Assembly: GCA_964637875.1 (NCBI GenBank) | Contig: CAZWXK010000031.1 | Location: 1-28,580, forward strand | Origin: UBA5972 sp964637875 | GTDB taxonomy: Bacteria; Pseudomonadota; Alphaproteobacteria; Rhodobacterales; Rhodobacteraceae | Direction of reading: 5' to 3' | DNA length: 28,580 nt | In this document: in pieces, positions 1-6,739 of the stretch | Numbering within the stretch: the first letter of the stretch is position 1 | Layout of the letters: every line of letters starts with the position of its first letter | Program-made: the position numbers and the translations under genes | Notes under the pieces: generated by a model | The model's input: only the letters and a program-made list of their open reading frames with translations | Told to the model about the DNA's origin: nothing | The model's database searches: none

Positions 1-1562
1 TCGGGGCGACCCTCGGTCAGGGTGCCGGTCTTGTCGAGCGCGATCACGCGCACGTCGGACAGGGTCTGCAATGCGTCGCCCTTGCGGAACAGGACCCCCA
101 TCTCGGCACCGCGTCCGGTCCCGACCATGATCGATGTCGGCGTGGCCAGGCCCATGGCGCAGGGGCAGGCGATGATCAGAACGGCAACGCCGGCCACCAG
201 CGCATAGGCGATGTTCGGGCCGAAGATCAGCCAGACCACCACGGTCAGCGCCGCGATGATCAGCACCACCGGCACGAAACGCAGGGTGATCTTGTCGACC
301 ATGGCCTGGATCGGCAGCTTGGCGCCCTGGGCCTCTTCGACCATGCGGATGATCTGGGCCAGGACGGTGTCGGCGCCAACCCGGGTCGCGCGGTATTTCA
401 GCGCGCCCGTCTTGTTGATGGTGCCGCCGGTGACCTCGTCGCCGGGGCCCTTTTCAACCGGCATCGGTTCGCCCGTGATCATGGACTCGTCGATATAGGA
501 ACTGCCTTCGACCACCTCGCCGTCAACGGCAATGCGCTCGCCCGGGCGCAGATGGACAAGGTCGCCAACGCGGATGTCGGACAGGTCCAGCTCCATGATC
601 TGGCCATTGCGCTCGACGCGGGCCGATTTGGGGCGCAGTCCGACAAGATGCCGGATGGCCGCGCCGGTCTGCCCCTTGGCCCGGGCCTCGAGCCAGCGGC
701 CCAGCAGGATCAGGGTCACGATGGCGGCGGCGGCCTCGTAATAGACCCCGCGCGAATCCTCGGGGATCAGCGAGGGCGCAAACAGCACCACCGTCGAATA
801 GATCCAGGCGGCCGAGGTACCCAGTGCCACCAGCGAGTTCATGTCGGGTTCGCCCTGGAACAGCGCCGGGAAACCCTTTCTCAGAAAGATCCGCCCCGGC
901 AAGGCCATCACGATGGTGGTCAGCACGAACTGGATCATCCAGGCCGTCCACAGGCCCATGGTGCTTTCAAGGTATTCCTTGAAGCCCGGCACGAAATGTT
1001 CGCCCATTGCCAGGGTGATCACGGGAATGGAAATGATCGCGGCCCAGATCGTGCGTCGGCGCATGGTCACGATCTCGTTGGCGCGGCGCTCGTCCCGCCT
1101 GGCGGCATCGTCGGATGACTTGATCGACGCCTCGTAACCCGCCTTGGCGACGACATCCAGCATCGCCTGTGGCGTGATCAGCCCGCTGGCATAGACGACA
1201 TGGGCCGTCTCGTTGGCCAGGTTGACGGTGGCGGAAATCACGCCATCGGCCTGGGACAGGGCGCGCTCGACGCGGCCCACGCACGAGGCGCAGGTCATGC
1301 CCTGAATGGTCAGGGTGACTTCCTCCTCGGCGGTCTCGTAACCGGCCTCCTTGATTGCCTCGGTGATCACCGCGGGCGTGGTGTCGTCGGTGAAATCGAC
1401 ATCCAGCGTTTCGGTCGCAAGGTTGACCGAGGCATTCGTCACCCCGGGCACGGCCGAAACCGCCCTCTGCACACGCCCCACGCAAGAGGCGCATGTCATT
1501 CCTTCAACCCTTATGCGTGCGTGCCTTGTCGCCGCATCCTGTGTTGTCTTGTCCAAAGCCAT
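1..1562 (-). CDS. copA: Copper-translocating P1B-type ATPase (CopA-like), C-terminus beyond window
   Basis: This is an inner-membrane ATPase that exports Cu(I) from the cytoplasm. About 520 N-terminal residues are visible and the rest runs off the left edge. Two heavy-metal-associated domains each carry GMTCASC (Cys24/Cys27 and Cys91/Cys94). They are followed by membrane segments, the actuator motif TGEP, the transmembrane CPCAMGLATP metal-binding motif (about positions 145-170 of the window) and the start of the phosphorylation motif DKTGTLTEG (about 15-40). CPC together with paired CxxC domains is the Cu(I) subgroup pattern (family knowledge). The ATG at 1560-1562 has AGGACG upstream at suitable spacing. 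The promoter immediately upstream has CueR-type architecture, which agrees with copper as the substrate. Silver co-transport is possible. It is transcribed divergently from paaA and the two look functionally unrelated. Confidence 0.95.
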   Translation of the reverse strand, partial: MALDKTTQDAATRHARIRVEGMTCASCVGRVQRAVSAVPGVTNASVNLATETLDVDFTDDTTPAVITEAIKEAGYETAEEEVTLTIQGMTCASCVGRVERALSQADGVISATVNLANETAHVVYASGLITPQAMLDVVAKAGYEASIKSSDDAARRDERRANEIVTMRRRTIWAAIISIPVITLAMGEHFVPGFKEYLESTMGLWTAWMIQFVLTTIVMALPGRIFLRKGFPALFQGEPDMNSLVALGTSAAWIYSTVVLFAPSLIPEDSRGVYYEAAAAIVTLILLGRWLEARAKGQTGAAIRHLVGLRPKSARVERNGQIMELDLSDIRVGDLVHLRPGERIAVDGEVVEGSSYIDESMITGEPMPVEKGPGDEVTGGTINKTGALKYRATRVGADTVLAQIIRMVEEAQGAKLPIQAMVDKITLRFVPVVLIIAALTVVVWLIFGPNIAYALVAGVAVLIIACPCAMGLATPTSIMVGTGRGAEMGVLFRKGDALQTLSDVRVIALDKTGTLTEGRP

Positions 1563-1595
1563 CGGATTCGTCCTGTATTCGTTGATATTGGGGCG

Positions 1596-1626
1596 GAGTT
1601 AGGGCTTCCCGGAGCTGGAAGGTCAA
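1596..1626 (-). promoter_or_regulatory. CueR/HmrR-type copper-responsive promoter of copA
   Basis: On the minus strand a -35 TTGACC (1621-1626) and a -10 TAACTC (1596-1601) are separated by 19 bp. The spacer holds the dyad CTTCC-N7-GGAAG (1605-1621). An over-long 19-bp spacer centred on a CTTCC/GGAAG dyad is the known signature of promoters activated by the copper MerR-type regulators CueR and HmrR. A second CTGGAAGGT copy lies at 1631-1639. No CueR gene is in the window, so it may be downstream of copA off the left edge or elsewhere. Confidence 0.8.
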
Positions 1627-1696
1627 GAGACTGGAAGGTTTATTTTCGGATTTTCTTGTCGATTCCCACAGCTGGAGGGATTCAACATTGATTTCA

Positions 1697-1752
1697 TTGA
1701 ATTTTATTGGTTCGAGTTACCATATATCGGTTTTTCAGAATTCGATGGTAAC
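1697..1752 (+). promoter_or_regulatory. Candidate paa operon promoter with overlapping inverted-repeat operator
   Basis: A sigma70-like pair, TTGAAT (1697-1702) and CATATA (1721-1726) with an 18-bp spacer, sits in a conspicuously AT-rich stretch ahead of paaA. A perfect 8-bp inverted repeat, GTTACCAT (1716-1723) and ATGGTAAC (1745-1752), has half-sites centred 29 bp apart. One half-site overlaps the -10 and the other lies just past the predicted start site. This placement suits repression, most simply by the PaaX-type regulator encoded at the end of the operon. The assignment to PaaX is inference. Confidence 0.5.
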
Positions 1753-1832
1753 ATTTCACTTGCAACGAATCGCCACTCCCCGTATTCCTGACCGTGCGGT
1801 CGGCGAATGAACCGCCCCTCAGGAGACAGGAC

Positions 1833-2825
1833 ATGTATGCACAGATGGTGAAAACCGCCCGCAGCGGTGTGAAACCGCGCGACGAGATGACCGAACGGGA
1901 ACGCGCCTTTCAGGATCGTGTGGATGCCAATGAAAAGATCGAGCCCAAGGACTGGATGCCCGACGACTATCGCCGCACATTGATCCGCCAGATCGGCCAG
2001 CACGCCCATTCCGAGGTGGTCGGCCAGCTGCCCGAGGGCAACTGGATCACCCGCGCGCCCACGCTGGAGCGCAAGGCCATCCTGCTGGCCAAGGTGCAGG
2101 ACGAGGCGGGCCATGGCCTCTACCTCTACAGCGCGGCCGAGACGCTGGGCGTCAGCCGGGACGAGCTGATCGCGCTCTTGCATCAGGGCAAGATGAAATA
2201 TTCGTCGATCTTCAACTATCCGACCCTGACCTGGGCCGATGTGGGGGCGATCGGCTGGCTGGTGGATGGCGCCGCGATCATGAATCAGGTGCATCTGCAA
2301 CGCACCTCTTACGGCCCCTATGCGCGCGCCATGGTGCGCATCTGCAAGGAGGAAAGTTTCCACCAGCGTCAGGGCTATGACATCATGATGAAGATGGCCT
2401 TCGGCACCCCCGAACAAAAGGCCATGGCCCAGGATGCGCTGAACCGCTTCTGGTATCCGTCGCTGATGATGTTCGGCCCGCCCGATCAGGATTCGGTGCA
2501 TACGGCCCAAAGCATGGCCTGGAAGATCAAGGTCGCCACCAATGACGAGCTGCGCCAGAAATTCGTCGACCAGACCGTGCCGCAGATCGAATATCTGGGC
2601 CTGACCTGCCCCGACCCCGATATCCGCCTGAACGCGGAAACCGGGCATTTTGATTTCACCCCCCCGGACTGGAGCGAATTCTTTGCCGTGCTCAAGGGCA
2701 ACGGCCCCTGCAACAAGGATCGCATGAAGGCCCGCATCACCGCCTGGGAAGATGGCGCCTGGGTGCGCGAGGGGATGCTGGCGCACGCCCGCAAGAAAGC
2801 CGCCGCCACTGCCGCGGCCGAGTGA
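1833..2825 (+). CDS. paaA: Phenylacetyl-CoA 1,2-epoxidase catalytic subunit PaaA
   Basis: PaaA is the catalytic diiron subunit of the ring-1,2-phenylacetyl-CoA epoxidase complex (cytoplasmic), which converts phenylacetyl-CoA to its ring epoxide using O2 and electrons from PaaE. The 330 residues match the PaaA family throughout: DWMPDDYRRTLIRQIGQHAHSE near 41-61, NWITRAPTL, the carboxylate/histidine motif DEAGHGLYLYSAAE around 90-103, KYSSIFNYPTL, and a second ExxH-type motif in KEESFHQRQG. The ATG at 1833 is preferred over an in-frame upstream start at 1794 because AGGAG lies 7 nt upstream (1821-1825). It is the first gene of the paa operon. It is unusually far from paaB: 356 assembled bases including a scaffold gap. 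Confidence 0.97.
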   Translation: MYAQMVKTARSGVKPRDEMTERERAFQDRVDANEKIEPKDWMPDDYRRTLIRQIGQHAHSEVVGQLPEGNWITRAPTLERKAILLAKVQDEAGHGLYLYSAAETLGVSRDELIALLHQGKMKYSSIFNYPTLTWADVGAIGWLVDGAAIMNQVHLQRTSYGPYARAMVRICKEESFHQRQGYDIMMKMAFGTPEQKAMAQDALNRFWYPSLMMFGPPDQDSVHTAQSMAWKIKVATNDELRQKFVDQTVPQIEYLGLTCPDPDIRLNAETGHFDFTPPDWSEFFAVLKGNGPCNKDRMKARITAWEDGAWVREGMLAHARKKAAATAAAE

Positions 2826-2857
2826 AATGCAAGGCGATGACGCCCGACGCAACGGCA

Positions 2858-2989
2858 GGTTCGCGCCCGACCCCGAGGGTGGGCGCCGCGAAAGCGGGCA
2901 AGGGCGGCCGATCAAAATGAAGCGTCGCATCCTGCCGAACCGGCAAGGAAATTCGCGCCCGCCCTGGGGGGCGGGGTCGGGCGCGAACC
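2858..2989. repeat. Nested inverted repeats in the paaA-paaB intergenic region
   Basis: A perfect 17-bp inverted repeat has arms at 2858-2874 and 2973-2989. Part of the same sequence, TTCGCGCCCG, recurs at 2952-2961 and can pair instead with 2978-2987. The right arm can therefore join a long-range stem or a local hairpin, but not both. The elements could be palindromic intergenic repeats or an mRNA processing/attenuation structure. There is no U-tract, so a simple terminator is unlikely. The sequence from 2826 to 3181 holds no credible gene. Confidence 0.6.
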
Positions 2990-3032
2990 GGACCGCAAGC
3001 GGCCCGGAGCAATGAAAAGACACCCGGCGCCG

Positions 3033-3132
3033 NNNNNNNNNNNNNNNNNNNNNNNNNNNNNNNNNNNNNNNNNNNNNNNNNNNNNNNNNNNNNNNNNNNN
3101 NNNNNNNNNNNNNNNNNNNNNNNNNNNNNNNN
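3033..3132. other. Scaffold gap (100 N) inside the paa operon
   Basis: Exactly 100 N, a conventional placeholder for a gap of unknown size. It lies between paaA and paaB next to strongly structured GC-rich sequence. A small hairpin (GCCTG-GATT-CAGGC, 3141-3154) borders its right side. Missing sequence here could hold anything from a few repeats to an insertion. Confidence 0.95.
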
Positions 3133-3181
3133 GCCGCAAAGCCTGGATTCAGGCGGCCCGTCGATGAGAGAGGAGAAACAT

Positions 3182-3466
3182 ATGTCAAGCGAATGGCCCC
3201 TTTGGGAGGTTTTCATCCGTGGCCAGCACGGCCTGTCGCACCGCCATGTGGGCAGCCTGCACGCCCCCGATGCCGAAACCGCGCTGCGCAATGCCCGCGA
3301 CGTCTATACCCGGCGCAACGAGGGCGTCAGCATCTGGGTGGTCGAGGCCGCCCATATCACCGCCTCAAGCCCGTCCGACAAGGGCCCGCTGTTCGAGCCC
3401 TCGGAATCCAAGGTCTATCGCCACCCGTCCTTTTATGACATCCCCGACGATGCGGGGGCCATGTGA
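3182..3466 (+). CDS. paaB: Phenylacetyl-CoA epoxidase subunit PaaB
   Basis: PaaB is a small subunit that bridges PaaA-PaaC heterodimers in the epoxidase complex (family knowledge). The 94-residue product matches the family almost end to end: WPLWEVFIRGQHGLSHRHVG near the N-terminus, YTRRNEGVSIWVVEA in the middle, and ESKVYRHPSFYDIPD at the C-terminus. The ATG at 3182 has AGGAG 6 nt upstream (3171-3175). An in-frame start at 3164 would add six residues and lacks that site. Its stop codon overlaps the paaC start (TGATG), indicating translational coupling. Confidence 0.96.
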   Translation: MSSEWPLWEVFIRGQHGLSHRHVGSLHAPDAETALRNARDVYTRRNEGVSIWVVEAAHITASSPSDKGPLFEPSESKVYRHPSFYDIPDDAGAM

Positions 3467-4227
3467 TGGCTGTAGATCGCGACACCCTGTTCGACTGGCT
3501 GCTGCGCCTGGGCGACAACACGCTGGTGCTGTCGCACCGGGTTTCCGAATGGTGCGGCCACGCGCCGGTGCTGGAAGAGGACATCGCGCTCGCCAACACC
3601 GCGCTTGACCTGATCGGGCAGACGCAGATGTGGCTGAACCTCGCGGGCGAGGTCGAGGGCAAGGGCCGCGATGCCGATGCGTTGGCCTATCTGCGCGACG
3701 CCTGGGATTTTCGCAACCTTCTGCTGGTCGAGCGTCCCAATGGCGATTTCGGCCACACCATGATGCGGCAATTCCTGTTCGACGCCTGGCAGAACGTATT
3801 GCTGGGCAGGCTGCGGGATTCCACCGACCGGCGCGTGGCCGACATCGCCGAAAAGGCGGCAAAAGAGGCGGCCTATCACCTGGAGCGCTCGCGCGGGACC
3901 GTCATCGCCCTGGGCGACGGCACCGGGGAAAGCCATGCGCGCATGCAATCGGCGCTGGACGCGCTGTGGGATTATGTGGGCGAGATGTTCCTTGACGACG
4001 ACGTGGACCGGGCGATTGCGGATGCGGGCGTCGGCCCCCTGCCCTCGGCCCTGCGCGGCGAATGGGATGGAATCGTCAACGCCGCGTTGAACGAGGCAAC
4101 GCTTGCCCGCCCCGACAGCGACTTCGCCCAGACCGGCGGCAAGACCGGCCGCCATACCGAGGATCTGGGCTATGTCCTGGCGGACATGCAGTTCCTGCAA
4201 CGCGCCTATCCGGGGGCAACGTGGTGA
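3466..4227 (+). CDS. paaC: Phenylacetyl-CoA epoxidase structural subunit PaaC
   Basis: PaaC is the non-catalytic partner of PaaA in the epoxidase, a ferritin-like helical subunit that helps bind phenylacetyl-CoA. The 253-residue product is close to the usual length of about 250. It has the family motifs LGDNTLVLSHRVSEWCGHAPVLEED, ALDLIGQTQMWL, RDAWDFRNLLLVERPNGDF and KEAAYHLERS. The ATG at 3466 overlaps the paaB stop by one base. A GTG one codon earlier would add a single Met and is less likely. Its stop overlaps the paaD start (GTGA at 4224), so paaB, paaC and paaD are translationally coupled. Confidence 0.96.
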   Translation: MAVDRDTLFDWLLRLGDNTLVLSHRVSEWCGHAPVLEEDIALANTALDLIGQTQMWLNLAGEVEGKGRDADALAYLRDAWDFRNLLLVERPNGDFGHTMMRQFLFDAWQNVLLGRLRDSTDRRVADIAEKAAKEAAYHLERSRGTVIALGDGTGESHARMQSALDALWDYVGEMFLDDDVDRAIADAGVGPLPSALRGEWDGIVNAALNEATLARPDSDFAQTGGKTGRHTEDLGYVLADMQFLQRAYPGATW

Positions 4228-4751
4228 GCAACGCGCCCCTTGCCCCCGTGCCGGCAGACAAGGACCGGGCGCGCCCCGATGACGGGGCGCGCGCGCCCCT
4301 GACGCCCGACCATGTCTGGCGGATGCTCGACACCGTGCCAGACCCGGAAATTCCGGTGATCTCGCTGGTCGATCTGGGCATCATCCGCGCGGTCGATCTG
4401 GACGGCGACAAGGTGGTGGTCACCGTCACCCCCACCTATTCGGGCTGCCCGGCAACCCGCGTGATCAACGAGGACATCCTTGCCTGCCTGCACGCAAACG
4501 GCGTCAACAACGCCCGCATCGAAACCCGGCTTTCGCCTGCCTGGACAACCGACTGGATCAGCGAAAAAGGCCGCGCCGCGCTGCTGGAATACGGCATCGC
4601 GCCCCCCCAGGCCAAGGGCATCCCCGCGGCCTGCCCCCGCTGCGGCGGCCGCTCGCTGGAGCTGACCGCGCAATTCGGCTCGACCCCGTGCAAGGCGTTG
4701 TGGCGGTGCAATGACTGCCTTGAACCCTTTGACTATTTCAAATGTATCTGA
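4224..4751 (+). CDS. paaD: PaaD, Fe-S/maturation factor of the phenylacetyl-CoA epoxidase
   Basis: PaaD is needed for epoxidase activity but is not a core subunit; it is related to SufT/MIP18 (DUF59) proteins and is thought to help mature the Fe-S or diiron centres. The 175-residue product has the DUF59-like part with DPEIPVISLVDLGI, TPTYSGCPAT and LSPAWTTDWI. A C-terminal zinc-ribbon-like tail follows, with CPRC, CNDC and the family ending EPFDYFKCI. I chose GTG at 4224, which overlaps the paaC stop. GTG at 4221 is equally in frame. An upstream in-frame ATG (4062) would lie deep within paaC and is rejected. Confidence 0.94.
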   Translation: MSNAPLAPVPADKDRARPDDGARAPLTPDHVWRMLDTVPDPEIPVISLVDLGIIRAVDLDGDKVVVTVTPTYSGCPATRVINEDILACLHANGVNNARIETRLSPAWTTDWISEKGRAALLEYGIAPPQAKGIPAACPRCGGRSLELTAQFGSTPCKALWRCNDCLEPFDYFKCI

Positions 4752-4761
4752 GAGGTGCCTG

Positions 4762-5838
4762 ATGGCCCGCTTCCATGACCTGACCGTCACCGATATCGAG
4801 CACACGATCCGCGATGCGGTGGTGCTGACCCTGCAACCCGCGCCCGAGGCGCGCGACAGTTTCGCCTTTGCCCCCGGCCAGTATCTGACCTTCCGGCGCG
4901 ATTTCGAGGGCACCGAGCTGCGCCGCTGCTATTCGATCTGCACAAGCCCCTCCGAGGGCGTGCTGAAGGTCGGCATCAAGCGCGTCGATGGCGGTGCCTT
5001 TTCCACCTGGGCCAATACCGAACTGAAGGTCGGGGATCATGTGCAGGTGATGCCCCCCGAGGGGCGGTTCACCCTTACCCCCGATGTGCAGGCCCGCAAC
5101 AGCTATCTCGGCTTTGCCGGGGGCAGCGGCATCACCCCGGTGCTGTCGATCCTGAAAACCGTTCTGGAACAGGAGCCGAACAGCGAATTCACCCTGGTCT
5201 ATGCCAACCGCGCGGTGAACACGATCATGTTCCGCGAGGAAATCGAAGACCTCAAGAACCGCTATCTGGGTCGGCTGACGGTGATCCACATTCTCGAAAC
5301 CGACGCGCAGGAAATCGACCTGTTCACCGGCCGCGTCGATCGGGAAAAATGCGCGCTGTTGTTCAGGCACTGGATCGATATCAAGGCGATCGACACCACC
5401 TTCATCTGCGGCCCCGAACCGATGATGGAGGAAATCCGGGCGGCCCTGCACGACCACGGCGTCGAGGACAGCCGTATCAAGGTGGAACTGTTCCTCGGCA
5501 ACCAGCCGGGGCGGGCGAAGCAGCCGCCAAAGCGCGCGGGTGGCGTGGCTGCCGGGGCCGTGACCAGGGCCACCGTCACCATCGACGGCACCGCCCGCAG
5601 CTTTGAAATGCCGCGCGCGGGGCAGAGCCTGCTGCAGGCCGCCATCGAACATGATCTGGACGCGCCCTTTTCCTGCCAGGCCGGGGTCTGCGCCAGCTGC
5701 AAGGCGCGCGTGGTCGAGGGCGAGGTCGAGATGATCGCCAATCACGCGCTGGAGGATTACGAGGTCGAACAGGGCTATGTCTTGACCTGCCAGTGCTACC
5801 CGGTATCTGATCGGGTGGTAGTGGATTACGACCAGTAG
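4762..5838 (+). CDS. paaE: Phenylacetyl-CoA epoxidase reductase PaaE (FAD / 2Fe-2S)
   Basis: PaaE transfers electrons from NADPH through FAD and a plant-type [2Fe-2S] cluster to the PaaA diiron site. The 358 residues fit the family length (about 356). Domains in order are: FAD-binding (RCYSIC near 55-60), NAD(P)-binding (GGSGITP near 120-126 and CGPEPMM near 216-222), and a C-terminal ferredoxin domain with Cys305-x4-Cys310-x2-Cys313-x29-Cys343. The ATG at 4762 has an AGAGG site 6 nt upstream and lies 10 bp after paaD. An in-frame upstream start at 4711 would overlap the paaD end and is less likely. Confidence 0.96.
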   Translation: MARFHDLTVTDIEHTIRDAVVLTLQPAPEARDSFAFAPGQYLTFRRDFEGTELRRCYSICTSPSEGVLKVGIKRVDGGAFSTWANTELKVGDHVQVMPPEGRFTLTPDVQARNSYLGFAGGSGITPVLSILKTVLEQEPNSEFTLVYANRAVNTIMFREEIEDLKNRYLGRLTVIHILETDAQEIDLFTGRVDREKCALLFRHWIDIKAIDTTFICGPEPMMEEIRAALHDHGVEDSRIKVELFLGNQPGRAKQPPKRAGGVAAGAVTRATVTIDGTARSFEMPRAGQSLLQAAIEHDLDAPFSCQAGVCASCKARVVEGEVEMIANHALEDYEVEQGYVLTCQCYPVSDRVVVDYDQ

Positions 5839-5848
5839 GAGAAACCCG

Positions 5849-6685
5849 ATGACGCAACCGAGGGCAGCGCGCGACACCCTGCCCGCGGACATTTTCGACC
5901 GGGCCGTGGCCCTGCTGGCGACGCAGGGAAATCTGAGGGTGTGGTCGGTCATCATCTCGGTCTTTGGCGATCTGGCGCTGGAGCGCGACGACGTGATCTC
6001 CGGCGCCCTCCTGACCCGGCTAACGACGCTGATGGGGCTGAAACCCGAGGCGGTGCGCGTTGCCCTGTTCCGCCTGCGCAAGGATGGATGGATCACCAGC
6101 CGCAAGACGGGCCGCTCGAGCGCCTATCGCCTGACCGACATGGGGTTCAGGGAAACCCAGGCTGCCCGCGCCCGCATCTATGCCCCCTGCCCGCCCGAGC
6201 CGGACAGCTGGCAGTTGCTGCTGTCGCGCCCGATGATTCAGGCCGAGCGAGCCCAGGATGAAAGGATCCTGCGGGAGCGCGGCTATCACGTCATCGGGCC
6301 GGGGATCTATCTGGGGGCCGGCGATCTTGCCGCCGGCGATGAATTTCTGGCGGTTGCCGGGCAGATCACCCATCTGCCCGACTGGCTGCGCGCCGCCGTG
6401 CCGCCCGAGGGGCTCGAACAGGGCTTTGCCGATCTGTGCGCAAGGCTGCGCGACCTGTCCGCGCTGCTGGACGGTGATATTCCGGCACTGGATGCGACCG
6501 AACGCGCGACACTGCGGGTGCTGATCGTGCATCACTGGCGCCGCCTGCTGCTGCGCCAGCCCGACCTGCCCGATCGGTTCTTTCCCGAAGGCTGGCCGGG
6601 CGTCATCTGCCGCAAACGCGTGATCGCGTTGTTGGGGCGTCTGGACCGGCCGACGCTTGAAGATCTCAGGCAGGGCGCGGGCTGA
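5849..6685 (+). CDS. paaX: PaaX-family transcriptional repressor of phenylacetate catabolism
   Basis: PaaX-family regulators repress paa genes and are released by phenylacetyl-CoA (known for Escherichia coli PaaX). The 278-residue product has the N-terminal winged helix around 33-100, with the diagnostic stretch EAVRVALFRLRKDGWITSRK and GRSSAYRLTDMG. The central and C-terminal PaaX regions follow, including VLIVHHWRRLLLRQPDLPDRFFPEGWPG. It is about 40 residues shorter than the E. coli protein, mainly at the C-terminus. AGGAG lies 7 nt before the ATG, and the gene starts 10 bp after paaE, so it is the last gene of the operon it probably controls. The inverted repeat at 1716-1752 is the most likely target. 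Confidence 0.93.
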   Translation: MTQPRAARDTLPADIFDRAVALLATQGNLRVWSVIISVFGDLALERDDVISGALLTRLTTLMGLKPEAVRVALFRLRKDGWITSRKTGRSSAYRLTDMGFRETQAARARIYAPCPPEPDSWQLLLSRPMIQAERAQDERILRERGYHVIGPGIYLGAGDLAAGDEFLAVAGQITHLPDWLRAAVPPEGLEQGFADLCARLRDLSALLDGDIPALDATERATLRVLIVHHWRRLLLRQPDLPDRFFPEGWPGVICRKRVIALLGRLDRPTLEDLRQGAG

Positions 6686-6710
6686 CACGCCGTGCGATGC
6701 GTATTTGGGC

Positions 6711-6739
6711 AAAGAAGAAGGCCAGGGGCTCAGCCCTGG
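6711..6739 (-). terminator. Probable intrinsic terminator of the leftward hydrolase gene
   Basis: On the minus strand the stem CCAGGG-CTGAGC-CCCTGG (6739 down to 6722) is followed by the T-rich tract CCTTCTTCTTT. The stem overlaps the stop codon of the hydrolase gene. No T-tract follows on the plus strand, so it would not stop paaX transcription in the same way. Confidence 0.45.
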
